The notes: generated by a model not told the origin, from the sequence alone. Positions 31,668 through 40,903 are shown, counted from the first letter of the stretch. The stretch is 45,066 nucleotides of DNA from Rhizobium sp. Q54 (GCA_945889445.1 CAMDBX010000027.1:1-45066); one strand, 5' to 3'. A program made the numbers and translations.

Positions 31668-33380
31668 TCATGTCTGGGCGATCCGGGCCTCGCTTGCCAC
31701 CCATGTGGCGTGGCCGTTCTCCACCTCGTAGAGGCGGTCGGCGATGGCCGTCCAGGCCTGGCGATGGGTGATGACCACGATGGTGTAGCGGTTGCGCAGC
31801 GCGGCGATGTTGCGCACGATGTCCAGTTCGGTCGCTGGGTCCAGCGCGCTCGTCACCTCGTCGAGGATCAGCACCTCGGGGTTGGTCACCAGCGCACGGG
31901 CCAGCGAAATGCGCTGGCGTTGCCCGCCGGACATCTTGCCGCCCATCTCGCCCACGCTGCTCTCCAGGCCTTCGGGGAGGTTGGCGACGAAGTCGGAGGC
32001 CTCTGCCTGGCGCAGTGCCTCGTAGACCATCTCGTCGCTGATTTCCGGGTCGCCGAAGGTGATGTTCTCGCGCACGTCGGCGTGCAGCAGGTTCAATTCC
32101 TGCGGCACATAGCCGATCTTGCGCCGCCACTTGAACAGGTCGATCTCGGTAAGCGGCACGCCATCGATGCTGATGCGCCCGCGCTGCGGCTGGTAGAGGC
32201 CGATCAGCAGGTCGATGATCGTCGTCTTTCCGGCACCCGAGGGGCCCTTCAGCACGGTGATGCGCCGCGCCGGAATTTCGATGTTGACGCCGGAGATGAT
32301 GGCGCGCTCGCCGTGGGAGAACGACACATCCTCGAAGCGGCAGGCATCGGCCAGCATCGGCACGCGCGTGCCGGGGTTGTCCTCGCGGTTGGCGTCGGCG
32401 AGCGCGATCTGCTCGACCATGCGCACATATGAGCGCTCATATTTCACCGACTGTTGCACCGCTTTCTGCACCTTGGAGATGATGTCGTTGATCTTGAGGA
32501 AGATCACGCCGATCACCACGATCTCGGGCAGGGTCACGTTCCATGACGTGTAGGCGAGGTAGGCGGCAATGGTGATGAGCAGCGTCACCACCACCTCGTT
32601 GCCGAGGTTGAAACCGAGCTTGGCCACCTCGCCGGTGATCAGCGCGCGGCGGAGCTTCTTCAGCGTGCGCCGGAGCGGGATCAGCATCGGCTGGAAGCGG
32701 TGCATCGCCTTCAGCGCCTTCATGTTGGCGAGCAGGTCGACGATCTTCACGGTCAGGTGTGCCGTGGTATCGGCCTCGCGCCGCCCGGCGGCACGCGAGA
32801 TCTTGATGAGGCGGTTCATCGCCGCGCCCACGGTCACGCCCACCGCGATGGAGGCCAGCGCCAGCTGCCAGTTGTAGAGCAGCGCCACCGCACCCAGCAG
32901 CACCGCCTGGGCGATCTGCGCCAGCACCTGGGCTGCCAGAAGATAGGCCTGGCTCGCCCGCGTCGCGTCATTGGCGATGGCGGCGGCGAATTTTCCGGCC
33001 TGCTGGTCGGCATAGAAGCGCCAGCTGGCGCCGAACAGCGAGCTGATGAGGCGCTCCCTGAAGCCGATGGCGATGTCGGCCGATACGACCGCCGCGTAGG
33101 ACAGCGCTGCGAAGGAGATGACGGCCTTGAGCACGATCGCCCCGGCAATCAGCAGCACCAGCGTCTTGAAGTCGGGGGTGATGCCCACCCAGGCGATCAT
33201 CCGGTTGGCGAAGTCGCCGCTCTGCGCCTGCGTATCGGCCTGGCCCAGCAGCGCGCCGGCCGCCGGCAACAGCGCGCCGATGCCCACCGCCTCAACGGCC
33301 GCAGCCGCGAGCAGGCTCAGCAGCACCAGCACCGACCGCAGCCGGTCGCCCTGCAGGAATATCCTGAAGATCATCTTCAT
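31668..33380 (-). CDS. ABC transporter, fused membrane and ATPase domains (MsbA/PglK-type exporter)
   Basis: About 570 residues. The N-terminal half has six membrane spans beginning LVLLSLLAAAAVEAVGIGALLPA, the wording found in lipid-linked oligosaccharide flippases such as PglK. The C-terminal half has Walker A LKGPSGAGKTTIIDLL, signature MSGGQRQRISLARAL, Walker B VLILDEVTSALD and the histidine of VVITHR. Homodimers flip lipid-linked glycans or lipids to the periplasm. The ATG at 33380 (MKMIFRIF) gives the usual N-terminal length; a TTG at 33422 would add 14 residues. Set among three sulfotransferase-like genes, the exporter is the best candidate for moving the finished glycan unit across the inner membrane. 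Confidence 0.88.
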   Translation of the reverse strand: MKMIFRIFLQGDRLRSVLVLLSLLAAAAVEAVGIGALLPAAGALLGQADTQAQSGDFANRMIAWVGITPDFKTLVLLIAGAIVLKAVISFAALSYAAVVSADIAIGFRERLISSLFGASWRFYADQQAGKFAAAIANDATRASQAYLLAAQVLAQIAQAVLLGAVALLYNWQLALASIAVGVTVGAAMNRLIKISRAAGRREADTTAHLTVKIVDLLANMKALKAMHRFQPMLIPLRRTLKKLRRALITGEVAKLGFNLGNEVVVTLLITIAAYLAYTSWNVTLPEIVVIGVIFLKINDIISKVQKAVQQSVKYERSYVRMVEQIALADANREDNPGTRVPMLADACRFEDVSFSHGERAIISGVNIEIPARRITVLKGPSGAGKTTIIDLLIGLYQPQRGRISIDGVPLTEIDLFKWRRKIGYVPQELNLLHADVRENITFGDPEISDEMVYEALRQAEASDFVANLPEGLESSVGEMGGKMSGGQRQRISLARALVTNPEVLILDEVTSALDPATELDIVRNIAALRNRYTIVVITHRQAWTAIADRLYEVENGHATWVASEARIAQT

Positions 33381-33539
33381 GCGTTGGAAAGCACCGATCG
33401 AGCGCCAAAATCGCGGCAGCAATAGCCCGTCCGGCAGGGCTGCACAATGGCTCGGCCTTTGGGCCAGGCCGGGTGCCTCAAGCGTTGCGCAACCCGGTGG
33501 CTGCCCCTATGCAAGAGCCACCAGCGGGAGCCCGGCGCC

Positions 33540-34262
33540 GTGATCGTCAACCACCAGCACAAGTTCATCTTCCTTAAGGTCAGCAAGACCGGCGGGTCCT
33601 CGGTCGAGGCCTTTCTCCGCCGCTTCTGCGTCCCGGGCGACATCGTCACCTGGCTCGACGATGATGAGGAACAGGCGATCAGGGGCACTGGCGCCTGCCT
33701 GCCCATGGGCTTTGCGAAGCCGGCCGCCGGCGTGCCCCCGCTCGCCCGGCTGCTGATGGCCTTCAACCACCGCAAGACGCTGCGCCGCCACGGCCTGTCG
33801 CCGCATGCCGGCGCGGCACGGGTGAAGCGCTACGTGGGTGATCGGGTGTGGGGGGATTACGAAAAATTCTGCGTCGTCCGCAACCCGCTGGACCGCAGCG
33901 TCTCGCAGTTCTTCTGGACCGCCGCCAACCGCGGCTGGGAGGATGCGGCAACCCATTTCCATGTCCGCTTCGACGAGTTCCTGCAATCGAATGATTTCCG
34001 CCGCCTCAACGAAAAGGGCCGTGACGTCTATGCCATCGATGGCCGCGTAGTGGCCAACCGCGTGCTGCGCTTCGAGACGCTCGAGCAGGATCTTGGCCGC
34101 ACCATGCGTGATCTCGGCATCGACACGCCGTTGGAACTTACCCGCTTCAAGTCCACCCAGCGGCCGAAGGGCGATTTTGCTGCCATGCTGAATGACCGGC
34201 AGCGTCAGGTGATCAGGGATACATTCGCCTTCGATATCGAACACTTCGGCTACGTGGTCTGA
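33540..34262 (+). CDS. Sulfotransferase family 2-type protein
   Basis: About 240 residues from GTG 33540 (VIVNHQHKFIFLKVSKTGGSSVE). The loop KTGGSSVE is the 5'-phosphosulfate site and FCVVRNPLDRSVSQFFW the 3'-phosphate site. The start was chosen because the product of 30986-31657 begins in the same way (MIISHERRFILVKSRKTASTSIE) and GGGAG lies about ten bases upstream; the frame is open further back to 33447 but that part has no counterpart. Divergent from the exporter gene and convergent with the GT92-like gene, whose stop is 2 bp away. Confidence 0.82.
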   Translation: MIVNHQHKFIFLKVSKTGGSSVEAFLRRFCVPGDIVTWLDDDEEQAIRGTGACLPMGFAKPAAGVPPLARLLMAFNHRKTLRRHGLSPHAGAARVKRYVGDRVWGDYEKFCVVRNPLDRSVSQFFWTAANRGWEDAATHFHVRFDEFLQSNDFRRLNEKGRDVYAIDGRVVANRVLRFETLEQDLGRTMRDLGIDTPLELTRFKSTQRPKGDFAAMLNDRQRQVIRDTFAFDIEHFGYVV

Positions 34263-34264
34263 GC

Positions 34265-35278
34265 CTATTCCGCTGCAATCGCCGCGGGGTCCGGCCCGCT
34301 GCGTGACGGCAGCCCGCCCATTCGCTGCACCAGATCGATGATCAGACGGTCTTCGAGGCAGTTCTCCGCCGCGAAACCAGCCATGATGTTGGCCACCCGC
34401 GTTGAGGCAGGCCTCGCATTGGGCTTGGTGCAGATGGGGCCTGCCAGCTTCGCCTCCAGTTCAGCCAATGACTTGGTGAAATAGTGGTTGATGCGCAGCC
34501 GCGATCCCCCCACGGCCTCTCCCTTCTTCCGGATCGGTTGGCCGACGTCGTTGTAGCCGCGCAATGGCCGCAGAATGGTGCCCACCTCATGCACGCCCAC
34601 CTCGCGGCGGACCAGCGACGGCTGAACGAGGTATTTCGTCTTGAGCACGACCCGCGCCGTGTCGGCGGGGGCGTGCCAAGCCTCCTGGGGCATCTTCTGG
34701 CGTTGCGTGTAGTTGCCGATGACGCCGCCCTGTGGCCGGGTGCGGTGGCCGCTCGGCCCGAACATGTACCAGTGCAGCAGCACCGTGGGGTAACTCGCGA
34801 AGTCGTTGAGGATCGCCGCCAGAGTCTCGCCCTGCGTGGGCACCAGGAACTCGTCGATGTCGATCATCGACAGCCACTCGAAGCGCCCCGCCAACCGGGC
34901 GATGGCATGGGCATGGGCGGCAGCCTCGGTGTTGGTGTCCCGCATGAAATGGGGCCAGGGCATGATCTCGACATGGCCTGACTGCACATAGCGGCGAAGT
35001 TTCAGGTTGGTATCGTCGGTCGTGTCGTTGTCGTAGAGGAAAAACTTTTCCACGCCAATCAGCCGGTGGTAGTCGATCCACTCTTCGATGTCGGCCGTCT
35101 CGTTGCGATAGATTGCAACGATTGCGATCTTACCTTCTGGCGGATGTTTTGGCTGTGGCTCCGAAATGTGCACAACCGTCCTGTTGTCGGGTCCGACCGC
35201 GCCCCGAAGGCCGGCCAGCATGTCGCGAAGTCTCTTCATCACCCGGTCGCCCGCCCGCCGTCTGCGGCGGAAGGCCAT
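34265..35278 (-). CDS. Glycosyltransferase family 92-like (GT2/DUF23) protein
   Basis: 337 residues. The GT-A part begins KIAIVAIYRNETADIEEWIDYHRLIGVEKFFLYDNDTTDDT, the hallmark of the GT92/DUF23 families, and continues to WLSMIDIDEFLVPTQ with the D-x-D metal motif; GVHEVGTI and INHYFTKSLAELEAK (with the late histidine) follow. The very basic N-terminus (MAFRRRRRAGDRVMKRLRD) may touch the membrane. It would add a hexose (galactose in characterised animal and plant members) to the surface glycan. The leader is AT-rich and includes TTGACA on the minus strand as a possible -35. Confidence 0.85.
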   Translation of the reverse strand: MAFRRRRRAGDRVMKRLRDMLAGLRGAVGPDNRTVVHISEPQPKHPPEGKIAIVAIYRNETADIEEWIDYHRLIGVEKFFLYDNDTTDDTNLKLRRYVQSGHVEIMPWPHFMRDTNTEAAAHAHAIARLAGRFEWLSMIDIDEFLVPTQGETLAAILNDFASYPTVLLHWYMFGPSGHRTRPQGGVIGNYTQRQKMPQEAWHAPADTARVVLKTKYLVQPSLVRREVGVHEVGTILRPLRGYNDVGQPIRKKGEAVGGSRLRINHYFTKSLAELEAKLAGPICTKPNARPASTRVANIMAGFAAENCLEDRLIIDLVQRMGGLPSRSGPDPAAIAAE

Positions 35279-35328
35279 AAAACACCTTCAACTAGATGGA
35301 GATGAATTCACCAATTATGAATCATCTG

Positions 35329-35358
35329 TCAAGGGGAGCATTCTCAAGGGGAGCATTC
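35329..35358. repeat. Tandem duplication of a 15-bp unit at the end of the metalloprotease gene
   Basis: TCAAGGGGAGCATTC occurs twice head to tail (35329-35343 and 35344-35358), between the GT92-like gene start and the protease stop. The second copy ends on the first base of the protease stop codon (35358-35360). It may be a recent slippage duplication or a double binding site. Confidence 0.8.
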
Positions 35359-36446
35359 TATCGTCGCCGGAAGCGCCACCCCGGCCTCGCGCTCTCCACC
35401 ATCATCATCTCTGCCACGTTCTCCGCCGTCAGCACGCCCAGCACGCGGCCCTGTGCGTCGGCCACGATGGTCGCGGCCGCGCCGCGCTGTCGCATCCGGA
35501 TATAGGCTTCGGGCAGCGGCAACTCGGGTCGAACCGGCACGCAACCGCGCATCACCTCGCCCACCGGCACGCCCGCGCCCTTGTCGCGCAGGCCCAGGAT
35601 CATCGCGTCGCGGTCGAGCAGCCCCATAATGCGGCCCGTGCCGTCCACCACCGGGAATTCCTTTTGCGGTGAGGCGAGCAGCGCGTCGATGGCGTCCGAC
35701 ACCGGCTGGCCCGCATCCAGCACCACGGGCGAGGGCTCCATCGCATCACGCGCGGTGAGGCGCGCGGCGAATCCGGTGAAGGCCGCCTGCTGCTCCTCGG
35801 CGCTCGCCGCGAAATAGATGAAGACGCCCACCACCATCAGGATCGGGCTCCACAGCAGGCCGAGCACGAAGAAAGCCACCGCGAAGGCCTGCCCGATGCG
35901 CGCGGCAATGGCGGTGGCGCGGGGCGCGCCCAGCTTCATGGCCAGCAGCGCACGCAGCACGCGCCCGCCATCCATCGGGAAGGCGGGGATCAGGTTGAAG
36001 ACCACCAGCATGATGTTCACCAGCAGCAACCGTTCCGCCAGCGACCCCTGGTCGAAGCCGGCGGTGGTGAGGAGCACCGGGCCCAGGCCCAGGGCGGCCA
36101 TCAGCACGAGCGCGATCACCACGTTCACCAGCGGGCCCGCAATGGCCACCAGCAATTCCTGGCGGGGCTTGTCCGGCATCCGCTCCATCGCCGCAATGCC
36201 GCCGATGGGTGACAGGATCACTTCCGGGGTGTTCACCCCGAAGCGGCGCGCCATGGCAATGTGGCCGAATTCATGCAGCGTCACGCAGAGGAACACGAGC
36301 AGGATGAACACAATCGATTGGACGGCCGCAGCCGGGCCCCCGGCGAGATAGTCCGCAATGCCGATCCAGGCGAGGAAGATCAGGAAGGTGACGTGCAGCC
36401 TGATATTGGTGCCTGCAATCCTGCCGATGGTGAGTGACCAGTTCAT
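35358..36446 (-). CDS. Site-2 protease-type (M50) membrane metallopeptidase with CBS domains
   Basis: 362 residues. Zinc motif HEFGH at residues 58-62 in the second membrane span, and the third zinc ligand in NLIPAFPMDGGRVLRA. About five further hydrophobic spans run to residue 215. The cytoplasmic tail (about 225-350) is a pair of CBS domains (ARDAMEPSPVVLDAG, VVDGTGRIMGLL, VGEVMRGCVPV, GRVLGVLTAENV), which in this SpoIVFB-like subgroup bind adenine nucleotides and tune intramembrane cleavage. Substrate unknown; members cleave anti-sigma or signal proteins. It is 41 bp downstream of the amidase gene in the same direction, but has no obvious functional link with it. Confidence 0.9.
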   Translation of the reverse strand: MNWSLTIGRIAGTNIRLHVTFLIFLAWIGIADYLAGGPAAAVQSIVFILLVFLCVTLHEFGHIAMARRFGVNTPEVILSPIGGIAAMERMPDKPRQELLVAIAGPLVNVVIALVLMAALGLGPVLLTTAGFDQGSLAERLLLVNIMLVVFNLIPAFPMDGGRVLRALLAMKLGAPRATAIAARIGQAFAVAFFVLGLLWSPILMVVGVFIYFAASAEEQQAAFTGFAARLTARDAMEPSPVVLDAGQPVSDAIDALLASPQKEFPVVDGTGRIMGLLDRDAMILGLRDKGAGVPVGEVMRGCVPVRPELPLPEAYIRMRQRGAAATIVADAQGRVLGVLTAENVAEMMMVESARPGWRFRRR

Positions 36447-36487
36447 CCTCCCAATATAGGGATGTTTTCCTTAAATGTCAAGAAAAA

Positions 36488-37930
36488 TCACAGCCGCGGC
36501 CGATCCTTTTTCGCGGCGTACCAGCCACCCACTGCCTTCTCATAGGCCAGCGCCGCGCGGAAAACCTTCACATCATCCCATGTGCGGCCAACCAGCTGGA
36601 TGCCGGTCGGCACGTGTGTTTTCGCATGCCCCGACGGCACTGACAGCACCGGACAATTGTGCAGCATGTTGAACTGGTGGGTCATCACCCAGCCGAATTC
36701 AGGGTCTGCCTTCTGGCCGTTCACGGTGAAGCTCTCGTCCCACGGGTTGTGCTCGGCCTTCACCGAGGGCGCATTGTTTGTGGGGCAGATGAACAGGTCG
36801 TGCGAGGCCAGCACCGGCCCCAGCGTCTGGTACATGGCATGCGCCTGGGTCCATGGCTTGTGCACGTCATCCGGCCCCGTCAGCTTTTGCGCCACCTCCG
36901 CGAACTTGATCGCGTAGTCGGTCATCAGGTGCTGCGAGTCTTTCAGGTGCCAGATCGTCTGCCGCCCGAAGTGCATCAGATTGTACCAGTGCAGCCCGTT
37001 CTTCTCGACGTCCGCCGTCCAGCCGAGGTCCACTTCCTCCACCGTCGCGCCAAGCTTGGCGAACACGTCGATGGCCGCCAGCATGTTCTTTCGCACGGCA
37101 GGTTCGACGGGCACGTAACCCAGGTCCACCGAGTACGCGATCTTCATCCCCTTGATCGAGGCTGCCTCGGTCGGCAGCTTCACCCTCTGGCGCAGCGAGT
37201 CATGGTCAAGCGGGTGCGGGCCCGAGGTCACGTTCTGCATCAGCGCCGCGTCCGCCACGGTGCGGGTCATCGGCCCGCAATGGTTGAAGCGGTCGAAGTT
37301 GGCGGGCGGACCGTCCGGGTTCCGCCCATGCGGCGGCTTGTAGCCAACCACACCGCAGGCCGCCGCCGGAATGCGGATCGACCCGCCAATGTCGGTGCCC
37401 GTCGCCAGCGTGGTGATCCCGGCCGCCAATGCCGCGCCCGATCCGCCCGATGATCCGCCGGGACCCCACTCGGTGTTCCACGGATTGCGCGTCACACCCC
37501 AGATGCGCGAGGCGGTGATGCCGGAGAGGCAGAACTCCGGCGTGGTGGTGCGCGCCAGGATGACGGCACCCGCCTTCTGCAGCCGTTCGATCATCGGGTC
37601 GGAATGCTCGTCCACCCAGTCCTTGAAGATCAGCGAGCCCTGCGTGGTGCGCTTGCCCTTCAGCCGCTGCGCGTCCTTCACGGCGAGCGGCACGCCGTCG
37701 AGTGCGCCGGTCTTCGTGCCCCGCTTCATGTAGCGCGCCTCGGAGGCCTTGGCCTGCGCGATGGCCTCGTCGAAATAACGGTCGGCCAGGCAGTTGATCT
37801 TCGGGTTCACCTTCTCGGCCCGCGCGATCAGCGCCTTGGTCAGTTCGACAGGCGACAGCTTCCGCCGCTTGTAGAGTTTCAGGGCTTCGCTGGCGGAGAG
37901 GTAGCAGAGGTCATCGTTGGTCATGGACAA
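36488..37930 (-). CDS. Amidase (amidase-signature family)
   Basis: 480 residues, normal length. The Ser-cisSer-Lys triad is visible: lysine in GVPLAVKDAQRLKGKRT, cis-serine in the signature GGSSGGSGAALAAG and the nucleophilic serine in TGTDIGGSIRIPAAACG. Family members hydrolyse carboxamides such as amino-acid amides, acetamide derivatives, nylon oligomers or aryl amides. The substrate-binding C-terminal third (QTLGPVLASHDLFICPT) is typical. Divergent from an SDR that leads a polyamine-type transporter, and a NylB-like hydrolase follows that transporter, which suggests a shared amide substrate. Confidence 0.9.
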   Translation of the reverse strand: MSMTNDDLCYLSASEALKLYKRRKLSPVELTKALIARAEKVNPKINCLADRYFDEAIAQAKASEARYMKRGTKTGALDGVPLAVKDAQRLKGKRTTQGSLIFKDWVDEHSDPMIERLQKAGAVILARTTTPEFCLSGITASRIWGVTRNPWNTEWGPGGSSGGSGAALAAGITTLATGTDIGGSIRIPAAACGVVGYKPPHGRNPDGPPANFDRFNHCGPMTRTVADAALMQNVTSGPHPLDHDSLRQRVKLPTEAASIKGMKIAYSVDLGYVPVEPAVRKNMLAAIDVFAKLGATVEEVDLGWTADVEKNGLHWYNLMHFGRQTIWHLKDSQHLMTDYAIKFAEVAQKLTGPDDVHKPWTQAHAMYQTLGPVLASHDLFICPTNNAPSVKAEHNPWDESFTVNGQKADPEFGWVMTHQFNMLHNCPVLSVPSGHAKTHVPTGIQLVGRTWDDVKVFRAALAYEKAVGGWYAAKKDRPRL

Positions 37931-37992
37931 GGCTCATCCCGAGGCGCTAGTGATTTCGCCCAACAGAGAACAGGAACACGGGAGAGAAGTCC

Positions 37993-38736
37993 ATGGCCGG
38001 CAGGCTTCACGGCAAGACAGCGATCGTCACCTCGGCAGGCCAGGGCATCGGCCGGGCCTCCGCCATCTGCATGGCGAAGGAGGGGGCCAAGGTCTGGGCC
38101 ACCGACATCAATGCCGAAGCGCTGGCCTCGCTCGCCGCCGAACAGTCAGGGATCGAGACCTTCACATTGGACGTGCTGAAGCAGGATCAGATCGACGCCG
38201 CAGCAAAGCGCGTCGGCACGCCGGACATCCTGTTCAACTGCTCGGGCTTCGTCCACGCCGGCACGCTGATGGAGACGGATGACCAGGCCTGGGACTTCTC
38301 CTTCGACCTCAACGTCAAGGCGCATTTCCGCATGATGAAGGCCTTCATGCCGGCCTGGCTGGCGCGCGGAAACGGCACGATCATCAACATGGCCTCTGCC
38401 GCCTCCTCGATCAAAGGCGTGCCCAACCGCTTCGTCTACGGGGCCACCAAGGCCGCGGTGATCGGCATGACCAAGGCGCTGGCGGCGGATTACACCTCCA
38501 AGGGCATCCGGGTGAACGCCATCTGCCCCGGCACGGTCGACAGCCCGTCGCTTGCCGAACGCCTCAAGGCCACGGGTGACTATGAGGCCGCCAAGTCTGC
38601 CTTCATCTCCCGCCAGCCCATGGGCCGCATGGCCCGTGCCGAGGAGATCGGCATGCTGGTGGTGTATCTGGCAAGCGACGAGGCCGCCTTTGTCACCGGC
38701 CAGACCTTCGTCATCGACGGCGGCTGGTCGATCTAG
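37993..38736 (+). CDS. Short-chain dehydrogenase/reductase
   Basis: 247 residues, classical SDR. Cofactor motif TSAGQGIGRA (residues about 13-22; T-S-A instead of the common T-G-A/G), NCSGFV in place of N-N-A-G, catalytic serine in NMASAASSIKG and the YGATKAA (Y-x-x-x-K) pair. The sequence ICPGTVDSPSLAERL and the C-terminus VTGQTFVIDGGWSI resemble the DHRS6 / 2-keto-3-deoxy-L-fuconate or 4-hydroxy-type dehydrogenases, which act on small hydroxy acids with NAD. CACGGGAGAGAAG upstream is a good ribosome-binding site. Starts 62 bp from the divergent amidase gene; probable role in the same catabolic unit. Confidence 0.88.
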   Translation: MAGRLHGKTAIVTSAGQGIGRASAICMAKEGAKVWATDINAEALASLAAEQSGIETFTLDVLKQDQIDAAAKRVGTPDILFNCSGFVHAGTLMETDDQAWDFSFDLNVKAHFRMMKAFMPAWLARGNGTIINMASAASSIKGVPNRFVYGATKAAVIGMTKALAADYTSKGIRVNAICPGTVDSPSLAERLKATGDYEAAKSAFISRQPMGRMARAEEIGMLVVYLASDEAAFVTGQTFVIDGGWSI

Positions 38737-38803
38737 GCAGAAACCGCAAGGCTCTGGCCCTAAGCCGCCCCTGCGTCATCTGCGTCGGCGGTCACGGACC
38801 CCA

Positions 38804-38833
38804 TTGGCAAGGGGCATTTCCCCGGCCTAGGAT
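38804..38833 (+). promoter_or_regulatory. Probable promoter of the polyamine-type ABC transporter operon
   Basis: TTGGCA (38804-38809) and TAGGAT (38828-38833) are 18 bp apart, with transcription expected to start near 38840, about 38 bases before the first codon. The spacer contains a short inverted repeat (GGGG-CATTT-CCCC at 38811-38823) where a regulator could bind. Confidence 0.45.
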
Positions 38834-38877
38834 GCAAACAACAACCGCCGAAAATCGCGGGAACAGGGAGCTCAATC

Positions 38878-39972
38878 TTGGCAGCTGGCCAAACCGCCAT
38901 CGAGGCGAAAGGCGTCACGAAGCAATTCGGAGCAGGGCAGGACGCCGTCAAGGCTCTCGACAATGTTTCGGTTTCGATCCGTCAGAACGAGTTCTTCACG
39001 CTGCTGGGCCCTTCGGGCTGCGGCAAGACCACGCTGCTCCGCCTGATCGCCGGGTTCGACTTCCCCACCGAAGGCGAAATCCTGCTCTATGGCGAGAACA
39101 TCGCGCCCTTGCCGCCCTACAAGCGGCCGGTCAACACGGTGTTCCAGAGCTACGCGCTGTTCCCGCACATGACGGTCGCCCAGAACATCGGCTTCGGCCT
39201 CGAGATGCTGGGCAAGCCCCGGGCGGAGATCGATGAGCGCGTGAGCCAGATGCTGCGGCTCGTGCGCATGGAAGAACTCGCCAATCGCCGCACCAGCCAG
39301 ATCTCGGGCGGCCAGCAGCAGCGCGTGGCGCTGGCCCGGGCACTCGCCCCGGCACCCAAGGTTCTGCTCCTCGACGAGCCGCTCTCGGCCCTGGACTACA
39401 AGCTTCGCAAGGACATGCAGATCGAGCTGAAGCGCCTGCAGCACGAGACCGGCATCACCTTCATCTTCGTGACCCACGATCAGGAGGAAGCCCTCACCAT
39501 GTCGGACCGCATCGCGGTCATGAGCAAGGGCAAGATCCTGCAGATCGGCTCCCCGCGCGACATCTACGACCGCCCCTCGGTGCGCTTCGTGGCCAACTTC
39601 ATCGGCGAGACCAATTTCATCGAGGGCGAGGTCGCCGAGGTTGTCGGTGGCAAGGCCATGGTGAAGTTGAATGGCGGCGGCGTGGTGGCGGCGGGTGTTC
39701 CCGAAACGCTGAAGCCCGAGGGCAAGGTCACCGTCGTGGTGCGTCCCGAGCACGCTGACCTGGTGGCGCACGGCGGCAAGGCCGATCTCTGGGGCAGGCT
39801 CGAGAACGTGGTCTATTTCGGCACCGACACGCATTACTACGTGAAGCTCGACGGCGGTGAAACCTTCATCATCCGCCAGCAGAACTCGCATGGCGGCGGC
39901 ACCGGCCATGCTGTCGGCGACGCCGTTGGCGTGGCGCTCGAACCCAATTCCGCCCAGCTGGTGAGGGACTGA
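38878..39972 (+). CDS. potA: Spermidine/putrescine-type ABC transporter, ATP-binding subunit
   Basis: 364 residues, PotA/PotG class. Walker [16 protein letters not shown]-loop [12 protein letters not shown], signature [15 protein letters not shown], Walker [17 protein letters not shown] and switch [15 protein letters not shown] are intact; a TOBE domain occupies the last 80 residues ([11 protein letters not shown]). Start is TTG at 38878 with CAGGGAGC just upstream; no better start exists before the first conserved strand. It leads a four-gene operon with two permeases and a binding protein. The symbol follows family type; the true substrate (polyamine or other small cation/amide) is not shown by the sequence. 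Confidence 0.88.
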   Translation: MAAGQTAIEAKGVTKQFGAGQDAVKALDNVSVSIRQNEFFTLLGPSGCGKTTLLRLIAGFDFPTEGEILLYGENIAPLPPYKRPVNTVFQSYALFPHMTVAQNIGFGLEMLGKPRAEIDERVSQMLRLVRMEELANRRTSQISGGQQQRVALARALAPAPKVLLLDEPLSALDYKLRKDMQIELKRLQHETGITFIFVTHDQEEALTMSDRIAVMSKGKILQIGSPRDIYDRPSVRFVANFIGETNFIEGEVAEVVGGKAMVKLNGGGVVAAGVPETLKPEGKVTVVVRPEHADLVAHGGKADLWGRLENVVYFGTDTHYYVKLDGGETFIIRQQNSHGGGTGHAVGDAVGVALEPNSAQLVRD

Positions 39973-39976
39973 GCCG

Positions 39977-40903
39977 ATGGGCATCACCCAGCAGGCGGCC
40001 GACAGGGCGGAGCGGGACGCCATCCGCAAGCGGTGGCTGCTGTCAGCGCCCGCGCTCACCATTATCTTCTTCGCTGCCATCGGCCCGCTGGCCGTCGTCG
40101 TGCTCTATTCCTTCATGGTGAAGGGCGACTACGGCGACGTGAAGTACTGGCAGTTCTCGCTCGATGGCTGGTTCAACGTGGTGGCCGAGCGCGACATGTT
40201 CGACGACACGCTGGGCCTTGCCTGGGCCAACATCTCGATCTTCTGGCGCTCGCTGAAGCTGTCCTTCATCACCACCATCGTCACGCTGTTCTTCGGTTTC
40301 CCGACGGCCTATCTCATCGCCACCCGTGCGCCCAACAAGCGTGACCTGTGGCTGTTCCTGATCACCATCCCGTTCTGGACCAACATCCTGATCCGCACCT
40401 TCGCCATGCAGGAGGTGATCCGCAACGAGGGCATCGTCAACTCGGCGCTGATGGGTATGGGCCTCGTCGACCAGCCGGTGCAGATCATGTTCACCGACTG
40501 GGCCATCCTGTTCGGCATGGTCTATGTCTACCTGCCGCTCATGGTGCTGCCGCTTTATGCCTCGATGGAGAAGCTGGACTTCCGGCTGGTCGAGGCGGGG
40601 TATGACCTCTATGCCAATCGCCTGCAGGTGCTGCGCCGGATCATCATCCCGCTGGTCAAGCCCGGCATCGTGGCCGGCTGCATCCTGGTCTTCATCCCGT
40701 CGCTTGGTGCCTATGTCATTCCGCGCGTGCTGGGCGGCGGCAAGAACATGATGCTGGGCAACCTCATCGACCTGCAGTTCGGCCAGGGCCGCAACTGGCC
40801 GCTGGGATCGGCCCTCTCCATCACGCTGATGATCATCGTGACGCTCGCGCTTCTGGTCTATGTGCGCAACACCTCCAAGGGCGGAGGCCACGGTCATGTC
40901 TAG
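39977..40903 (+). CDS. potB: Spermidine/putrescine-type ABC transporter, permease (PotB type)
   Basis: 308 residues, six membrane spans beginning WLLSAPALTIIFFAAIGPLAVVVLYSFM. The EAA-type loop is RLVEAGYDLYANRLQVLRRIIIPLVKPG. An unusually long first periplasmic loop (KGDYGDVKYWQFSLDGW...) is normal for PotB/PotH. The gene starts 4 bp after the ATPase gene and overlaps the next permease gene by 8 bp. Forms the inner-membrane channel with the following protein. Confidence 0.9.
   Translation: MGITQQAADRAERDAIRKRWLLSAPALTIIFFAAIGPLAVVVLYSFMVKGDYGDVKYWQFSLDGWFNVVAERDMFDDTLGLAWANISIFWRSLKLSFITTIVTLFFGFPTAYLIATRAPNKRDLWLFLITIPFWTNILIRTFAMQEVIRNEGIVNSALMGMGLVDQPVQIMFTDWAILFGMVYVYLPLMVLPLYASMEKLDFRLVEAGYDLYANRLQVLRRIIIPLVKPGIVAGCILVFIPSLGAYVIPRVLGGGKNMMLGNLIDLQFGQGRNWPLGSALSITLMIIVTLALLVYVRNTSKGGGHGHV

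Noticed and set aside
35279-35328. Complete sigma-70 promoter for the GT92-like gene
   Set aside because: TTGACA is a perfect -35 on the minus strand, but no acceptable -10 lies 16-18 bases away, so it was not listed as a promoter.
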